From NCBI GenBank assembly GCA_012656075.1, contig JAAKBF010000009.1, forward strand, positions 1,240,001 through 1,304,000: a DNA stretch of 64,000 nt. Reading direction: 5' to 3'. Origin of the DNA: Phytophthora hibernalis (Eukaryota > Oomycota > Peronosporomycetes > Peronosporales > Peronosporaceae). Positions within the stretch are counted from its first letter, which is position 1; each line of letters begins with the position of its first letter. Of this stretch, positions 1 to 11,900 are shown piece after piece. The notes beneath the pieces were generated by a model that did no database searches, had not been told where the DNA came from, and was given only the letters and a program-made list of their open reading frames with translations. The position numbers and the translations under genes were made by a program.

Positions 1-1425
1 TCGTCCTTCAACGCCACTCTGGCCGTGCTGCTGGCCGCCAAGTACTGCCGCCAGTACCCTCTCTTCCACTGGCGTGAGGAGGCGCTCCCAGCCATGGGGA
101 GACGCGCCGAGAAGTACTGCTTCCGAGTGGATATGCTCAACCTGCAGCAGGAGAGCTGCGGTGAGATGCTGCTGGCGCTTCTGCCCACTCAGCTGAGCCT
201 GCTGGACTTTCAGAAGGAGAACACGCTGTACAAGCTGAAAGCGCTGCTCGTCACCCTCAAGGTTGCGACGTTTTACGCTCTAAATTGGCCGAGATACGTG
301 ATAAAGAGTGCTTACCTTGTATTGCTGCAGCATCCATACATTCTACCCGTCATGGACATCTATTATTCCAAAGAGAAGAAGGCGCTGGTGGTGGTGCAGC
401 CTTTCGCGCCTATGGGCAGCATCAAGGACCGCATCTACCAGGTGGACAGCCCAGCTAAGCCCTATGACGTCAAGTATCGGCTTGAAAACGCCCACTCGCT
501 GCCATTTGAAGAGATCGCCAAGTTCTCTCGCCAGATTCTGGAAGCTCTGTCTGGGCTACGGTCCAAAGGATTCGTGTGCGACCACTTGAGGTCGACGAAC
601 GTGGTCATAGACGACGGCAACGCGCGACTTGCGGATATCTACACGCCGCTGTTGGCCATTGATCGCTACAAGGACAGTCGCGAGTTGACAGTGAGCCTTG
701 AACAGCACATGGACATCGACCTACTGTTATTTGGACAAATTTTGTACGAGATGGCCACGGGGATGGAACTATTGAGTCCGCAGCCCGAAGAAGGGGTACT
801 CGAGATGCTGGCTCCAGAAATTGCCGGGGTGCTGCAGGCAATATTTTACTATCCCGACGCGCTAGCACCGCCGGAACTGGCACCTCCTTCAGCTACATCG
901 ACAGCTGGAGCAGAGTTGAAGAACAATGGTGCCGAATTCGATGATGCTGCGTCAGTTAGCAGCACAGCTAGTAGTCGCAACAAGAAGCACTTGTTCATGG
1001 TGGACGTAGAGCGAATGTTGGAAGATCTCCCGCTGTTCGCAGCTGCCTGTGACGTGCCACCAGTCCAAACACTGTTTTCTGGGTTTCGTCTGGACTCCGG
1101 CATGAAAAGTACCATCAAGTACAGCATGCGCATCAACGCGAGTCGCAGTCAGGCCCACATCGTGCACTACAACGACCAGGAGGCGCTGTTGCGCGCTCGC
1201 CATCGTGCCGAGCGTCGCGTGTACGAGGAAAAGGAGAAGCAGCAGCAGCGAATTCAACAGCTTACACCCAGCAAGAACCCGACCAGCAAAGGCAACTCGT
1301 ACAGCAGCAAGACCATGCCTTCCAGACGAAAAACATACCGCGCTGACAGTTTTCGCAAACATGCACAGCGTGCATTATCTCTCCCTGACGGCAGTAAATC
1401 CAACGCGAGTGCATCCAGTGCCTAG
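1..1425 (+). CDS. PXK/Slob-like pseudokinase, 3' part of gene
   Basis: The frame is open from base 1, so the start lies upstream of the window. The protein resembles the kinase-like part of the PX-domain protein PXK/Slob, which is linked to membrane trafficking and to protein binding rather than catalysis. The recognisable run is HPYILPVMD, then QPFAPMGSIKDRIY, then ARQILEAL-type helix residues, then DHLRSTNVVIDD at the catalytic-loop position and ARLADIYTP at the DFG position. The catalytic-loop Asp is replaced (HLRSTN) and DFG reads ADI, so activity is unlikely. The C-terminal 90 residues are basic, with a Glu/Gln/Lys-rich helix, and probably disordered. Bases 262-330 (69 nt, GT...CTGCAG, in frame) are probably an intron: removing them joins TLK to HPYIL and deletes an unalignable insert. 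Family assignment is by motif recall. Confidence 0.7.
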   Translation, partial: SSFNATLAVLLAAKYCRQYPLFHWREEALPAMGRRAEKYCFRVDMLNLQQESCGEMLLALLPTQLSLLDFQKENTLYKLKALLVTLKVATFYALNWPRYVIKSAYLVLLQHPYILPVMDIYYSKEKKALVVVQPFAPMGSIKDRIYQVDSPAKPYDVKYRLENAHSLPFEEIAKFSRQILEALSGLRSKGFVCDHLRSTNVVIDDGNARLADIYTPLLAIDRYKDSRELTVSLEQHMDIDLLLFGQILYEMATGMELLSPQPEEGVLEMLAPEIAGVLQAIFYYPDALAPPELAPPSATSTAGAELKNNGAEFDDAASVSSTASSRNKKHLFMVDVERMLEDLPLFAAACDVPPVQTLFSGFRLDSGMKSTIKYSMRINASRSQAHIVHYNDQEALLRARHRAERRVYEEKEKQQQRIQQLTPSKNPTSKGNSYSSKTMPSRRKTYRADSFRKHAQRALSLPDGSKSNASASSA

Positions 1426-1617
1426 AGCTAAAGAGATACGCCTTCATCGACATGGTAGATGCATTTTAGACATCTGTGGACGACACATTATTGTCGATTC
1501 TAATGAAGTTTTATTGATATAGGATACAGCCGATTTCTCAAAGCGGTATCGACCGAAACGACTCTGCGTGACGCCTCTCCAGATCAAGAAGGACCTATCC
1601 AAGACAAGACTTGCAAC

Positions 1618-2157
1618 ATGTCGTGCGCCCTGAACGAACCGGCAGCGGATATGACGCTGGTAGACCTTGAGACGGGTGAGCAGAAGCAGTTACTGGAGTT
1701 GGTCGACAGCTCGGACAAGTACACGATCGTGACGTTCTACGCTACGTGGAGCAAGGCATGCGAACCCGAAGTGGAGCTCATGGAGGCATTCAGCAAAGAT
1801 GGTCACGACAAGCTCATCAACTTTGTGTTAGTGAGCCTGGACCAGAACGTCGGAGAAACAATTGCATTCCTGGACACGATGAACGAGAAGACGGGCAGAC
1901 CGCGCGTGTGCCGGAACTACAGCCAAGAAGACAAGCCTACCGTGCTGCACTACGGTGCCACTGAAGTGCCTGAACCGTACGGTCTACAGAGCGTCCCGCA
2001 CACCGTCGTGATCGACCCGAAAGGCATTATTCGTCGCAACGGCGAGAACTTCCACTGGGACGACATCGCTGCCTTGCTCCGCCACCGCCAGGAAATGACG
2101 GATACAAGCTACTTGAGCAAGATCATGACGTGGCTCCTGCCTCCAATTACAGCGTAG
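1618..2157 (+). CDS. Thioredoxin-fold protein lacking the first active-site Cys
   Basis: This is a 179-residue single-exon protein with a thioredoxin/AhpC-TSA-like fold. Visible elements are the beta strand YTIVTFYATW (35-44), the active-site position W44-S-K-A-C48, the strand FVLVSLDQN, the cis-Pro loop SVPHTVVIDPKG with Pro127, and a C-terminal helix. In a classical CxxC oxidoreductase the first Cys is the nucleophile; here it is Ser45, leaving only Cys48. Ordinary disulfide reductase activity is therefore doubtful. A monothiol, peroxiredoxin-like or binding role is possible. There is no signal peptide, so it is probably cytosolic. The ATG at 1618 is the first in frame before the conserved fold. 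AATAAA at 2209-2214 lies 50 bases after the stop. Confidence 0.75.
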   Translation: MSCALNEPAADMTLVDLETGEQKQLLELVDSSDKYTIVTFYATWSKACEPEVELMEAFSKDGHDKLINFVLVSLDQNVGETIAFLDTMNEKTGRPRVCRNYSQEDKPTVLHYGATEVPEPYGLQSVPHTVVIDPKGIIRRNGENFHWDDIAALLRHRQEMTDTSYLSKIMTWLLPPITA

Positions 2158-2269
2158 ACAGCACGTCGACGGTAAGAGACCAAAAGCCGGGGTTGAAGAA
2201 GGTGACACAATAAAACATTCGACACACCAGTAGTTTGCCTTTCGCATGAATAGCTTTTAGCTAGCACCT

Positions 2270-3045
2270 TCACTCTACAGGCACCGCTTCTTCAGTCGCA
2301 GTCTTCTCCTTCGTGATCAGGAACAGCTCGCACTCGCCCGTGTTCACGAGCTCTTGCAAGAACCGGTAGCACTCATTTACATTTTCGAACGGCTATCAAA
2401 ACATCACACAATCAATAAAAACCACATCAGGACCATATCAAATCGCTCGAACCCCAGAGTCTCCTACCACGGGAGCTGGAAGCTTAGAGTCCAAGTTGTA
2501 GCAAACGCCTCGAATCTTGCGGACCGCGAACCAGTGTCGCTGCATCCACAAACTGCCGAAAACCGTGGACATGACCACATTACACAGCACTCCCTCCACC
2601 TCATCCAGCTTTACCAACTTGTCATCCACCGGCAGGCGCTTGTCAAGCCACTGTATCTCGTAACCTGAAAACAGTATTCAGCCATTCACAGTCTCCACTA
2701 AAAAGTCACGATAGCTTTATGGTCCACTAGTTATTATTCACCTTTTTGCTGAAGGGCGACTGTCAGTGCATTGACGTCGTAGTTTCCGAGGGCGAAGGGG
2801 GCTCTGTGCGGGTTCCAGGCCCAGTTCAAGAGTCCATGACCGGCGTCCGGGTGCGTTTTGATCGCCAGTTCCTCACACGCTTCGTCCAGTGCGGCTTTAG
2901 TGAAAATGGGGCCTGGAAGAGTATTAACTATCAGGCTTATATCCTTTTAACGCTGTCGAGACGCACCTTGGAGCACGTTGTTGAGCGCGTGGAGGCCGCA
3001 GCGATAGAGCTGCTGCCGCTCATGATACAGTTCCTGCCCGGCCAT
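2270..3045 (-). CDS. Josephin-domain deubiquitinase (JOSD1/2-like), four exons
   Basis: Assembled by reading through introns: complement of exons 2967-3045, 2742-2912, 2453-2664 and 2270-2392, giving 585 nt or 194 residues, close to human JOSD2 length. Josephin proteins are cysteine proteases that cleave ubiquitin chains. Seen here are HERQQLYRCGLHALNN with Cys16, GNYDVN followed by ALQQKGYEIQW, RHWFAVRK with His127, and YNLDSKLPAP with Asp142 at the Asn/Asp position. This is a complete catalytic set with the usual Cys-His-Asn/Asp spacing. Introns are 54, 77 and 60 nt and all end in AG; the first two donors are GTGCGT and GTGAAT, the third GTTCGA is weak, so that boundary is the least sure. 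Its start lies 264 bp from the divergent SLC44-like gene, suggesting a shared promoter region. Confidence 0.88.
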
Positions 3046-3309
3046 CGTTTGGAATGGGGAGGAATTAGAAGAGTTTTAGACCCGTTCTAATTTGGTCCTA
3101 AATTCCTTCACTTCAACTTAAGAGATGGCTACATTTTGTGTCACCTTGATTGAGGTTTCGAAACGGAACATGCGATGATGAAGTTCATGGTGGTTTTCCA
3201 TGCGCGTGTGCATTGAAATTCCCCGTGGATGTGTGATAGCATTGTCCTGTTTCCAGCCAAGTTGAGAAGCCACAAGTTCCAGGTAACATACTGCAACTTG
3301 CTTTTCCGC

Positions 3310-5741
3310 ATGGGGAACCGTGGTAGCAAGAGCAAGAAGGCAGGCGAAGAGGAACCGGAGGCAGGTGCTGTGACCCGCTCTCGCCCTACTGGTGAGCTAA
3401 CCAGCACCAATCCGTTCAAGCCCAACAACCGGAAATGCACCGACGTGCTGTGCTTACTCTTTTTCGTCGTCTTCTGGATCGGCATGATCATCATCGCTGG
3501 CGTCGGGTACCAACACGGCAAACCACAGCGACTCATCTACGGCACAGACTGGATGGGACGCACTTGCGGCGCTCAAGCTGAAAAAACCGACACCGTACCG
3601 GCCTACGACTTCACCGACTACAAGTACATGATCTACCCGCGTTTGTCCGAAGACCTCATGGCCCTCTCAGCGTCTGGTTTGACTGCAAAGCAGCTAGCTC
3701 GCCCTTCGACGCTGCGGAAGCTGTTCGGTGTGTGTGTTGAATCCTGCCCAGTTCTCAGCGACAACGGCAATGATGTCTACGTGCACGCGTTCTTGGACTA
3801 CAAGATGCACATGAACCCGGTAAACGAGGATGACCAGAGCGCGGGTGCCACCATGGAGTACGAGAAGGCTGGCTCGCCCTGGAAACTCATCACCGACTCG
3901 ACCAACGTGCTGTATCGCTGCATAGAGCTCACAAAGGTCGAAGTCACACAGCATGCTCGATGTGTGGACGACTGCACGGACGAGGAACTGAAGAACTACG
4001 TTGCTGGCACGCCCTTGACGTGCGACACTGATGAAGCCAAGAACCCATTTCGAGACTGTGGCAACCAGACCTGCGCCGAAATGGTCACTGCACTACGTCC
4101 CAATTGCACAAGTCTCGAGACAACTCGTGAAGAACGCCAGATTGGCTCCACCACCGAAGACCCCATCACGAAGATGTTGAGTCGCAAATGGTACATGGTG
4201 GCGCGTTGGCTGGGCGACTTGCAGAAGGCCGCCTTCCCTATTCTGATTTGTGGCGGCTTGTTTGCCATGGTTCTCGGTCTCTTCTGGCTTGTTCTGCTGC
4301 GCTACTGTGCTGGGCTGTTTGTGTGGCTCGTGATCGTTTTCGTCGTCATCATGCAGATTGTGGTTACCGTCTTCTGCGCGTACGAGGGCAACTTGATCGA
4401 TAGCACGAGTATGCAGAGCTCCTTGACCAGCATGGGTATGTCGAGCACCAAAGCGCAAGCACTAACTGCTGCAACCACAACGTACATCACGTCGGCGGGT
4501 ATCACTGCCGCCGAGGATCAGGCACATTACTGGGCCATCGCCTGCTACGTCCTCACCGCAATTGATGTTCTGCTGCTTCTCTTGCTGATTTTCATGTGCG
4601 GTCGCATTCGTATCGCGATCGGCATCATTCGCGAAGCTTCAAAGGCGCTGCAGTCAATGCCCATGCTCACGCTCTACCCGATTGTGCCCACATTCTTCGC
4701 GGTTGGTCTTGTGGCATACTGGTTGGTAGCGGCTGCATTTATCGCAACCTCCGGCGAGGTTTCTCTCACTGAGGTGGCCAACACTGCTTCCAACATCACA
4801 GGAACCAATACCAATATTGCTGTCCCTGTTGAGATGAAGGAGAACAACACCATGCACTACCTCATGATATACCACCTCTTCGGATTGCTCTGGACGAGTC
4901 AATTCATCCAGGCTGCAGCATACGCAACAATTGCCGGCGCCTTCTGCGAATATTACTGGACCTTGGACAAGCGTCAAGTTCCAGCTAGGCCCGTACTGCG
5001 CTCCATGTGGCGTACCATTCGTTATCACTTTGGGTCGGTGGCTTTCGGAAGCCTGATCATTGCCATTGTGCAGTTCTTGCGCATTGCACTAGAGTACGTG
5101 GACCAAAAGATGAAAGCCGCCAAGCAGGGAAATGCCATCGTGAAGGTGGTCATGATGTGTCTCAAGTGCTTCCTTTGGTGTTTCGAGAAATGCCTCAAGT
5201 TCCTCAACAAGAACGCCTTCATCATTATGGCCATGAAAGGCCGCAGCTTCTGCCCGTCCATGAAAGACTCGTTCACGCTGCTACTCGCCAATGCTGCGCG
5301 TGTCGCCACCGTCAGCATCGTCGCGCGATTCCTGATGATTCTCGGCAAGATCTTCATCACCGGCTTCTGCATGCTCTTCATGTTTGTCTTTATCAGATAC
5401 CCACCAACACACCTTCCGAGCTTCTTCATGGGTGATCTCTCAAGCGTCAGCAGCCCAATTTTCCAATGCTTCTCACAGGTGTCCTCAGCTACGCAACGGC
5501 TTCCTTCTTCCTCGATGTCTACGGCACCGGCATCGACACGATCCTGCTCTGCTTCTGCGAGGACTGCAACGTCAACAAGACCTCCGAGCAGTACTACATG
5601 AGCGACGAGCTCGTAGCCTTCATCGAGGGACCTGCCAAGCATAACGCCTTCACAGTTTATCAGTCTCGCAATGTGTCCAATACCCGCGACAGCGTGCCGC
5701 GACAGCTCCGCCAATTTTCCAGCCAAACGCTGGTCCCATGA
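3310..5741 (+). CDS. Choline transporter-like protein (CTL/SLC44), one frameshift
   Basis: A protein of about 810 residues with the SLC44 layout: a cytosolic N-terminus beginning MGNRGSK (a possible N-myristoylation signal), a first membrane helix near residues 47-68, a long Cys-rich extracellular loop with several NxT/S sites, then a bundle of membrane helices. The C-terminal signature includes DTILLCFCEDC and YYMSDEL. SLC44 proteins carry choline and related organic cations across plasma or organelle membranes. The reading frame changes at 5461-5466: the upstream frame ends SSVSSPIFQ and the downstream one begins MLLTGVLSY. One extra C in the CC at 5463-5464 restores the conserved proline and helix spacing. 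I read this as a sequence error; a short intron fits less well. The ATG at 3310 is preferred to the open frame from 3229. Confidence 0.88.
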
Positions 5742-5900
5742 CGAAAGCCAAGTAGGTCAGCAATACATTGTACCGCTATGCAGCACAAGACAAGTACATA
5801 CCTGATACAATCACCTGCTAAGTTGCAACGATTCGTGTTTGCATTTACCTTAATGAGTTGTCTTCGTACCTGTCTCACTTCGCATCACTGGGATCAATCT

Positions 5901-8900
5901 TCACGCCTCGATAGAGTGTAAGCTGTCAATCCCAGCAATTGCATCAGAGAGTACGTGCACATCGTAGTTGATACCCTGCGCTGGCAAAGAGAGCGACACG
6001 TGAACCTTGCGCTTCCAGGCCACGTGCTTCGCATGGACAAGCTCCTCTCCTGTAGCACTTTTCTTGGTCAAAGAACGTAGAAGCCGTACGGCTTTGGCTT
6101 TTGAAGGCGCGACGTGAACGCTAAATTCCTACCGCCTTGGTCGTTCAAACCGGTCAACTCCACATCAACCACTTGCTGTTTCTGCCTCACTTGGACAGCC
6201 ACTCGAAGCTGCGGAACTCCCTCCGCCACGCGGATAAGCTCGTTGATCTTCTGCTTCGTCAGACCGCTGGGCCGGCCTCTCTGTTGCTGCGACTGCAAAC
6301 TCTGTAGGCGTTCGAAGATCTGCGCTTTCTTGTCCTTCACTGCGAGCGCTGCCTGAAGATCAGCAATGGTCGAGACCTTGAACTGCTCTCTCAAGAGCTT
6401 TACAACTGACTGCGACGCATGCGGCAACTGAGCCATCGCATCGTCGTTACCGGTGCTCATTTCATCTGGCCATCGACCTTGCACAACTGCTTGGGACAAA
6501 CGAATGCCAGCGAAAACCAGGTCTGTCAGCTTCAGGTAAGCGCAGAGGTCGATTGCAGCACTTAGTAGACGTGGCACATGGTCTAGCAGAGTTCGAAGGT
6601 CATTCACGAAGTCGCTTGATGGCAGACGCATGCCCATCAGGTGCATTTGCAGCACCAGTAGCACCTTCACTTCGCTTCCGTGAGTCTCCAACAGTGCTTT
6701 CTGACGCTTTGGCGTGCTGGCGAACAAATACTTCAGCGGCGAGTACTTGACCTTCGCGCAAAGGTCCACGATGAGGTTACTCATGACTTCGTTGTGGCGC
6801 AGTGGAATATCACGCAGCTCCATACTCGACTCACAAATCACACACATCAGTTGCCGGGTGTTGGCTTTAGCAGCAGCCGTGGCATCAGTTTCTTTCTTGC
6901 TGGAAGCAACGGCCTTCAAATTAGTGAGCATGTTGGATACCGTGCGTACATCAACGTAGAGTGACGCCGCGAGCTTTCCAACAATAGTCGGCTCAAACGA
7001 TGATACACCCCCAGCTTGTGATGAGGTAATACACTGGCTAGACTCTAGCTGCAGCATCGTCGAGGATATCAACTGCTGGAAAAACATTTCCAGTTCATCC
7101 TGCTTGCTGGGTTTCTTCGGAGACTTTCCCTGCTTGCTCTGCTTCCCGGGCTTTTCGTGGGGAGTCTATAGTAGAATTATTGGAACCAACTCCATAAAAA
7201 CTTGGATTCTTCAGCACACGCTGGAAAAGTAAGCTCCAGCTCAGATAATCCATCACGTCCTTAGTTGTTTGAATCAATCCAGCTGCGATCTCAGCGTTCA
7301 GATGATTGGCCAAGATGTGCGGCGCAGCGTTCCCACCCAGGCAAGACTCAACCGCTAGAGGTTCGTACAAGAAGCGCTGGGTCATGTTCTTCTTACTTTC
7401 TTCCACGAGCACACACGCAACGCCTTTGTTATCCAAAAGCGGGCGTCCTGCTCGACCAATCATCTGAAGCATATCGCTCAGCGGGTACGAGCGATACCGA
7501 CCATTCTGGAAGTACTCAGTGCCCTTGATCACAACAAGGTGCGCAGGGAGATTCACTCCCCACGCCAACGTTGATGTCGAAATCACAACTTGAATGAGAC
7601 GGTCCTTGTACAGTTTCTCAACTAGCTCTCGGTCTCTCCGTGCCAGGCCAGCATGGTGAAGTCCAATACCGAAGGAGAGCGTGTGCTTGAGAGTTTCATC
7701 CACGATTTGATTCGACTGGCAGATCGAGTCCATGACAGCCTCATCCATTTTCAAAAAGCGCTTACTTCCATCGCCACCCTCGTCAGAAGCAACACAGAAC
7801 TGTATCAAGTCCAATGCAGTCAGCTTCGTCTGTGCCTTCGACGACACAAAAATGAGCACAGGCTTGTCTGGAGAGTGTGCCTTGATAGCCATGAAAGTGG
7901 GTTTGTTCATAGCTGCCATACGCGCCACATAGTGACGCTCCGGGAAACCTTGAATATGTACATCCATTGGCACAGGGCGTACAGAGGCACGGAAGTTATA
8001 TACTTGGCCACCATGAGGATTGTTAGCGTGGCTTGAAGTGATTCCGCCTAGCCACTGACCAACGTCACCAGCGTTTGCAAGTGCTGTAGAGAGCCCGATG
8101 ACGCGAATCGGCGGACCAAACCGCTTGAACCGCCTGAGTCGGCTGATCAGTACCTCCAACACAGCACCGCGTGGAGTTTCGCCTACCAAATGAACCTCAT
8201 CCACGACAACGAGCGCCATTTGAGACATCAGAGCGCGACCAACTGTAGTGCTTCGAGTCAACAGATCCCATTTCTCCGGCGTTGTGACCACGATGTCAGC
8301 TTTGTTCAAAATGAACTCCACATTGACGAGTGTGTCGCCAGTAACTTCCACGACCTTTTGCGCAAATGTGCGTTGTTTTCGAAGCGTGCTTTCCATTCTG
8401 CCACCTTTTCACGAGCGAGGGCCTTCATTGGCGCGATGTACACAATAAGTGACTGTGAGGTGCGTCGATCACGGCGCGTCTGACCTGCTGGAGCATCTAA
8501 AGCGCTCTCACCTTCAATTTCAGTGTTCTCGCCAAGCTTTTGCTGCTTCCATACGCGCAGCATAGCCAACTCAGCGCACACCGTTTTCCCGCTACCAGTC
8601 GGCGCACAGAGCAGCACATTTCCATTCTGGTGGTAAAGTTGGTGGAATGCTTGGGTCTGGATTGGGTTAAAATACTGGAACTTGCCCACATACAGTGCTT
8701 GATACACCGAGTCGTCAAGTGACTGCAGAGGTTGTGGGTGAAGCCGAAGTAGCTTCGTGTACATGTCGTCCTTCTGCTTCTTCGCCTCGGCTACGGTGCT
8801 TTCACTCGGCGTGTAGTTTACCTCGTAAAATGACTCGATTCCAACAAAACGATCAGATAGGATGCGGATGACATAGTTTGCTTCAGCCTGGGCTTGCGAC

Positions 8901-11900
8901 AAGAACACTGGCAGGTAACACTCCATCTCCAGCGTCTGAGTTCCTGCCTTCCACCCCATGAATCGGCTCTGGTGGAGCACGAAGTACTCTGAATGGTAGA
9001 TGTAACCAGTAATTGCATCCTCTACCCAAATCCACGAGGACAGCGTTTTGCCCTGGAAGACACCCTCTTTCCACTCCGGAAACAGTGGATAGAGCTCGAA
9101 TGTCACCTTGATCATGTTGCCACCAAATGGTTGCGTTTGCACGTTGTCAATGTCAATGAACGGGACGCTCTGCACCCATTTCTTCACCTTGGCATTCAGG
9201 TTGAAAGCGTCAGGGTCGACCACCGCATCGTACAAGGTCATATTGTGCCGGCGATCAACCTCTCCAATGATGTCCAGCGGAACATTCGGAAGTTGTAGCA
9301 TCGCGTTTTGGTCCCACCACAACTTCTGATCGATACACTTGGCAAGCTGCAGAAATTTCTCAGCCTTGCGCGCGCTGTTCTTCTTTAAACAGATTTCAAA
9401 CAACGCACGGCACACCCGAGAACCGTTTTGGGCGACGTAATTTGTGTCGGAGATGAGTGTGAACGTCGACACTCGCGCACGACCGATCATACTTTGCAGA
9501 AGGATGTTTGTCTTTCCTGTGTAGGTGTCCATGCCACCACCAAGGATGTCATAACGGCAGAACCTGCGCTTTAGCTTCTCCAGTTCCGACATTTCCTCTT
9601 CGCGCGATTTCAGCTGCTCAAATTCGTTACTACTGCAGAGAACCAACAGCACCTTCTCCCAGTCGAGATCATCTTCATCGTCTCCTTTCTGACCTGCTTT
9701 GCTGTCAAGCAGGTCGTTGAACGTCTCGATCGAAGAATGCTGAATGTAGAAGTGACTTGCCACACGCCCCATGGACGTCACGGCAAATGCAATCTTGCCT
9801 TCCTGGTCGGATCCCAGATGGACCTTTTCACGTAAGATCTTAATCATTCGACAAGCTGCCAGCTTCTCAGCAGCGTCCATAAGTAAGCGCCTGCGCCGTT
9901 CAAGCAGCATTGGGTCCTCATTCACATCATCTAGCTTCATACCGTAGGCTAGCGGGTTCTTCCGCATCCGCACATACAAGTACGTATAGCTGAGCCACGT
10001 ACACGCTTCTTCAAGGTTGCTAACAGTTCCTGAAACGATCTCGGCATTCAGGTGATCAGGCAGTGCCTTGATAAGCGCCGATTCCATCGGAATACCTGTT
10101 GTCAGCAACCTCAAATAGTGAGGAAGTTGGTCTTGAGTTGTCACCAGTACGGCGTCACCACTCGTATCGTACTGCGGGCGACCAGCACGACCAAAAATCT
10201 GCATAACATCTAGCATACTCAGCTGCGTCATACCGCCCTTGTCTGCATTGTATACTTGGGTGCCCTTGATAAGAACAGAGTGGGCAGGCAAGTTTACACC
10301 CCAGGCTAGCGTTGCCGTACAACACAACACACGGATGTAGCCCATTTCGAAAAGTTGCTCCGTCAAATTTCGATCACTGCGCAGCATACCAGCATGGTGG
10401 ATACCCAAGCCGTACCCCAGCAGCTCCTTCAGCTCTTTGTTACGGCTTTTTTAACACGTTCTTGTAAGTTGATAGGCATCTGCAGATCCTGCGGCGGTAG
10501 GAATGCTTCCAGTGTACCAGGTTCTTCCTCGCTACCACGCGAGAGCTCAACAATGCTATGCATCGTATTTGCTGTTTCTTTTCGCGAGTGAACAAAGACC
10601 ATGACTTGCTCGTTGTGCTGGACTTGCTTTAGGCAATGGGCCAGAGTAAGCTTGTTCATCATCAACTGAATTTGGCGCTGGCGACTCATGTTGGCGTTCG
10701 CAGCCTTCTTCTCCTTGGCAAAATCCTCTTCGCTCATGGTCACAGTCGAGAGTGCAGCAGCACTCAACCCAAGCGCATCCTTTAGGTTTGCGTTTGTACT
10801 CACACCGATGAACGTTTGATCCAGAGGCACGGGTCGGTATGTCGAGTCGAAGTAGAACAGTCCGCCCTTGCCACCGTTAGTCGCTGCATTTTGCATGCGT
10901 GCATCTCCACTCGGAACGTACACACGCAAAAATGACGCGACGTCAACGTAGTTGGGGAGCGTAGCCGAAAGCCCGACGATACGGATCATGCTCTGCGTAC
11001 TCTCCACACGACGTAACGTACGCGCCACGATAGTCTCAATAACGGGGCCACGCTCGTCTGCCAGCAAGTGCACTTCATCGATAATGAGAAGCTTCACCTG
11101 GCTAAGAAGTGATTGCTGAGTGCTCGACTTCCGTGTAATAACGTCCCATTTCTCTGGTGTCGTTACGATCACGTGGGTCTTCTCGATTTCATTCTTCGTG
11201 AGCTGCATATCACCTGTAAGCTCGCGCACCTTCAGTCTGAGAGCCTGTAGACGCTGGCCAAACTTTGTGACAACCTCTTGCGCGAGAGCCTTCATGGGAG
11301 CCACGTATATAATCTTCATGTTGGCCACACGTTGACTAACAGACTGGTCCTGATGTCGGTTCATTTGCGTCTTCACCTCCTGCAAGATCGCAAGCATTGC
11401 CACATTAGTTTTACCAGCACCCGTGGGGGCACACACCAACAGATTTTGATTCGAGTTGTAGGCTGCGTCGAACAGCTTGGACTGCAATCGGTTGAGCGTC
11501 GTGATTCCATGGAACGCCGTCTGCGCGAAAGGTTCAAGGCTCGAGATCGACACCAGCTTCTCCTCTCTACCCAACGCTTTCTTAGCATGAGCAGGGATGA
11601 AGACATGCTCGTATCCTTTGTAGTGCGTCCTCTTCGTGTTCGCGGGCAACGAAACAGCCCCCGCCGACGCCAATTGACCCGCCGCAGCCGTCACGTCATA
11701 TCCTCCTTGCAACTCTCCAAACTCTCGCTGCACTAGTGACGTTGACTGTAGTCGCCGTTCTTCCTCCGCAAACTCGCTGGAGCCGCAGCACCTCCGGGTC
11801 ATATCCACCTGCTTCCAGCCAATTCTGCTCTTCCTCTTCCCCTGCATTCTGTCTATTGGATCTGCGTAGCGCCTTACGTTGCTGTCTCTGAAACTGCTGC

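Noticed and set aside
5025..5726. 233-codon minus-strand ORF opposite SLC44
   Set aside because: It is antisense to a conserved membrane protein with strong codon constraint; a shadow frame.
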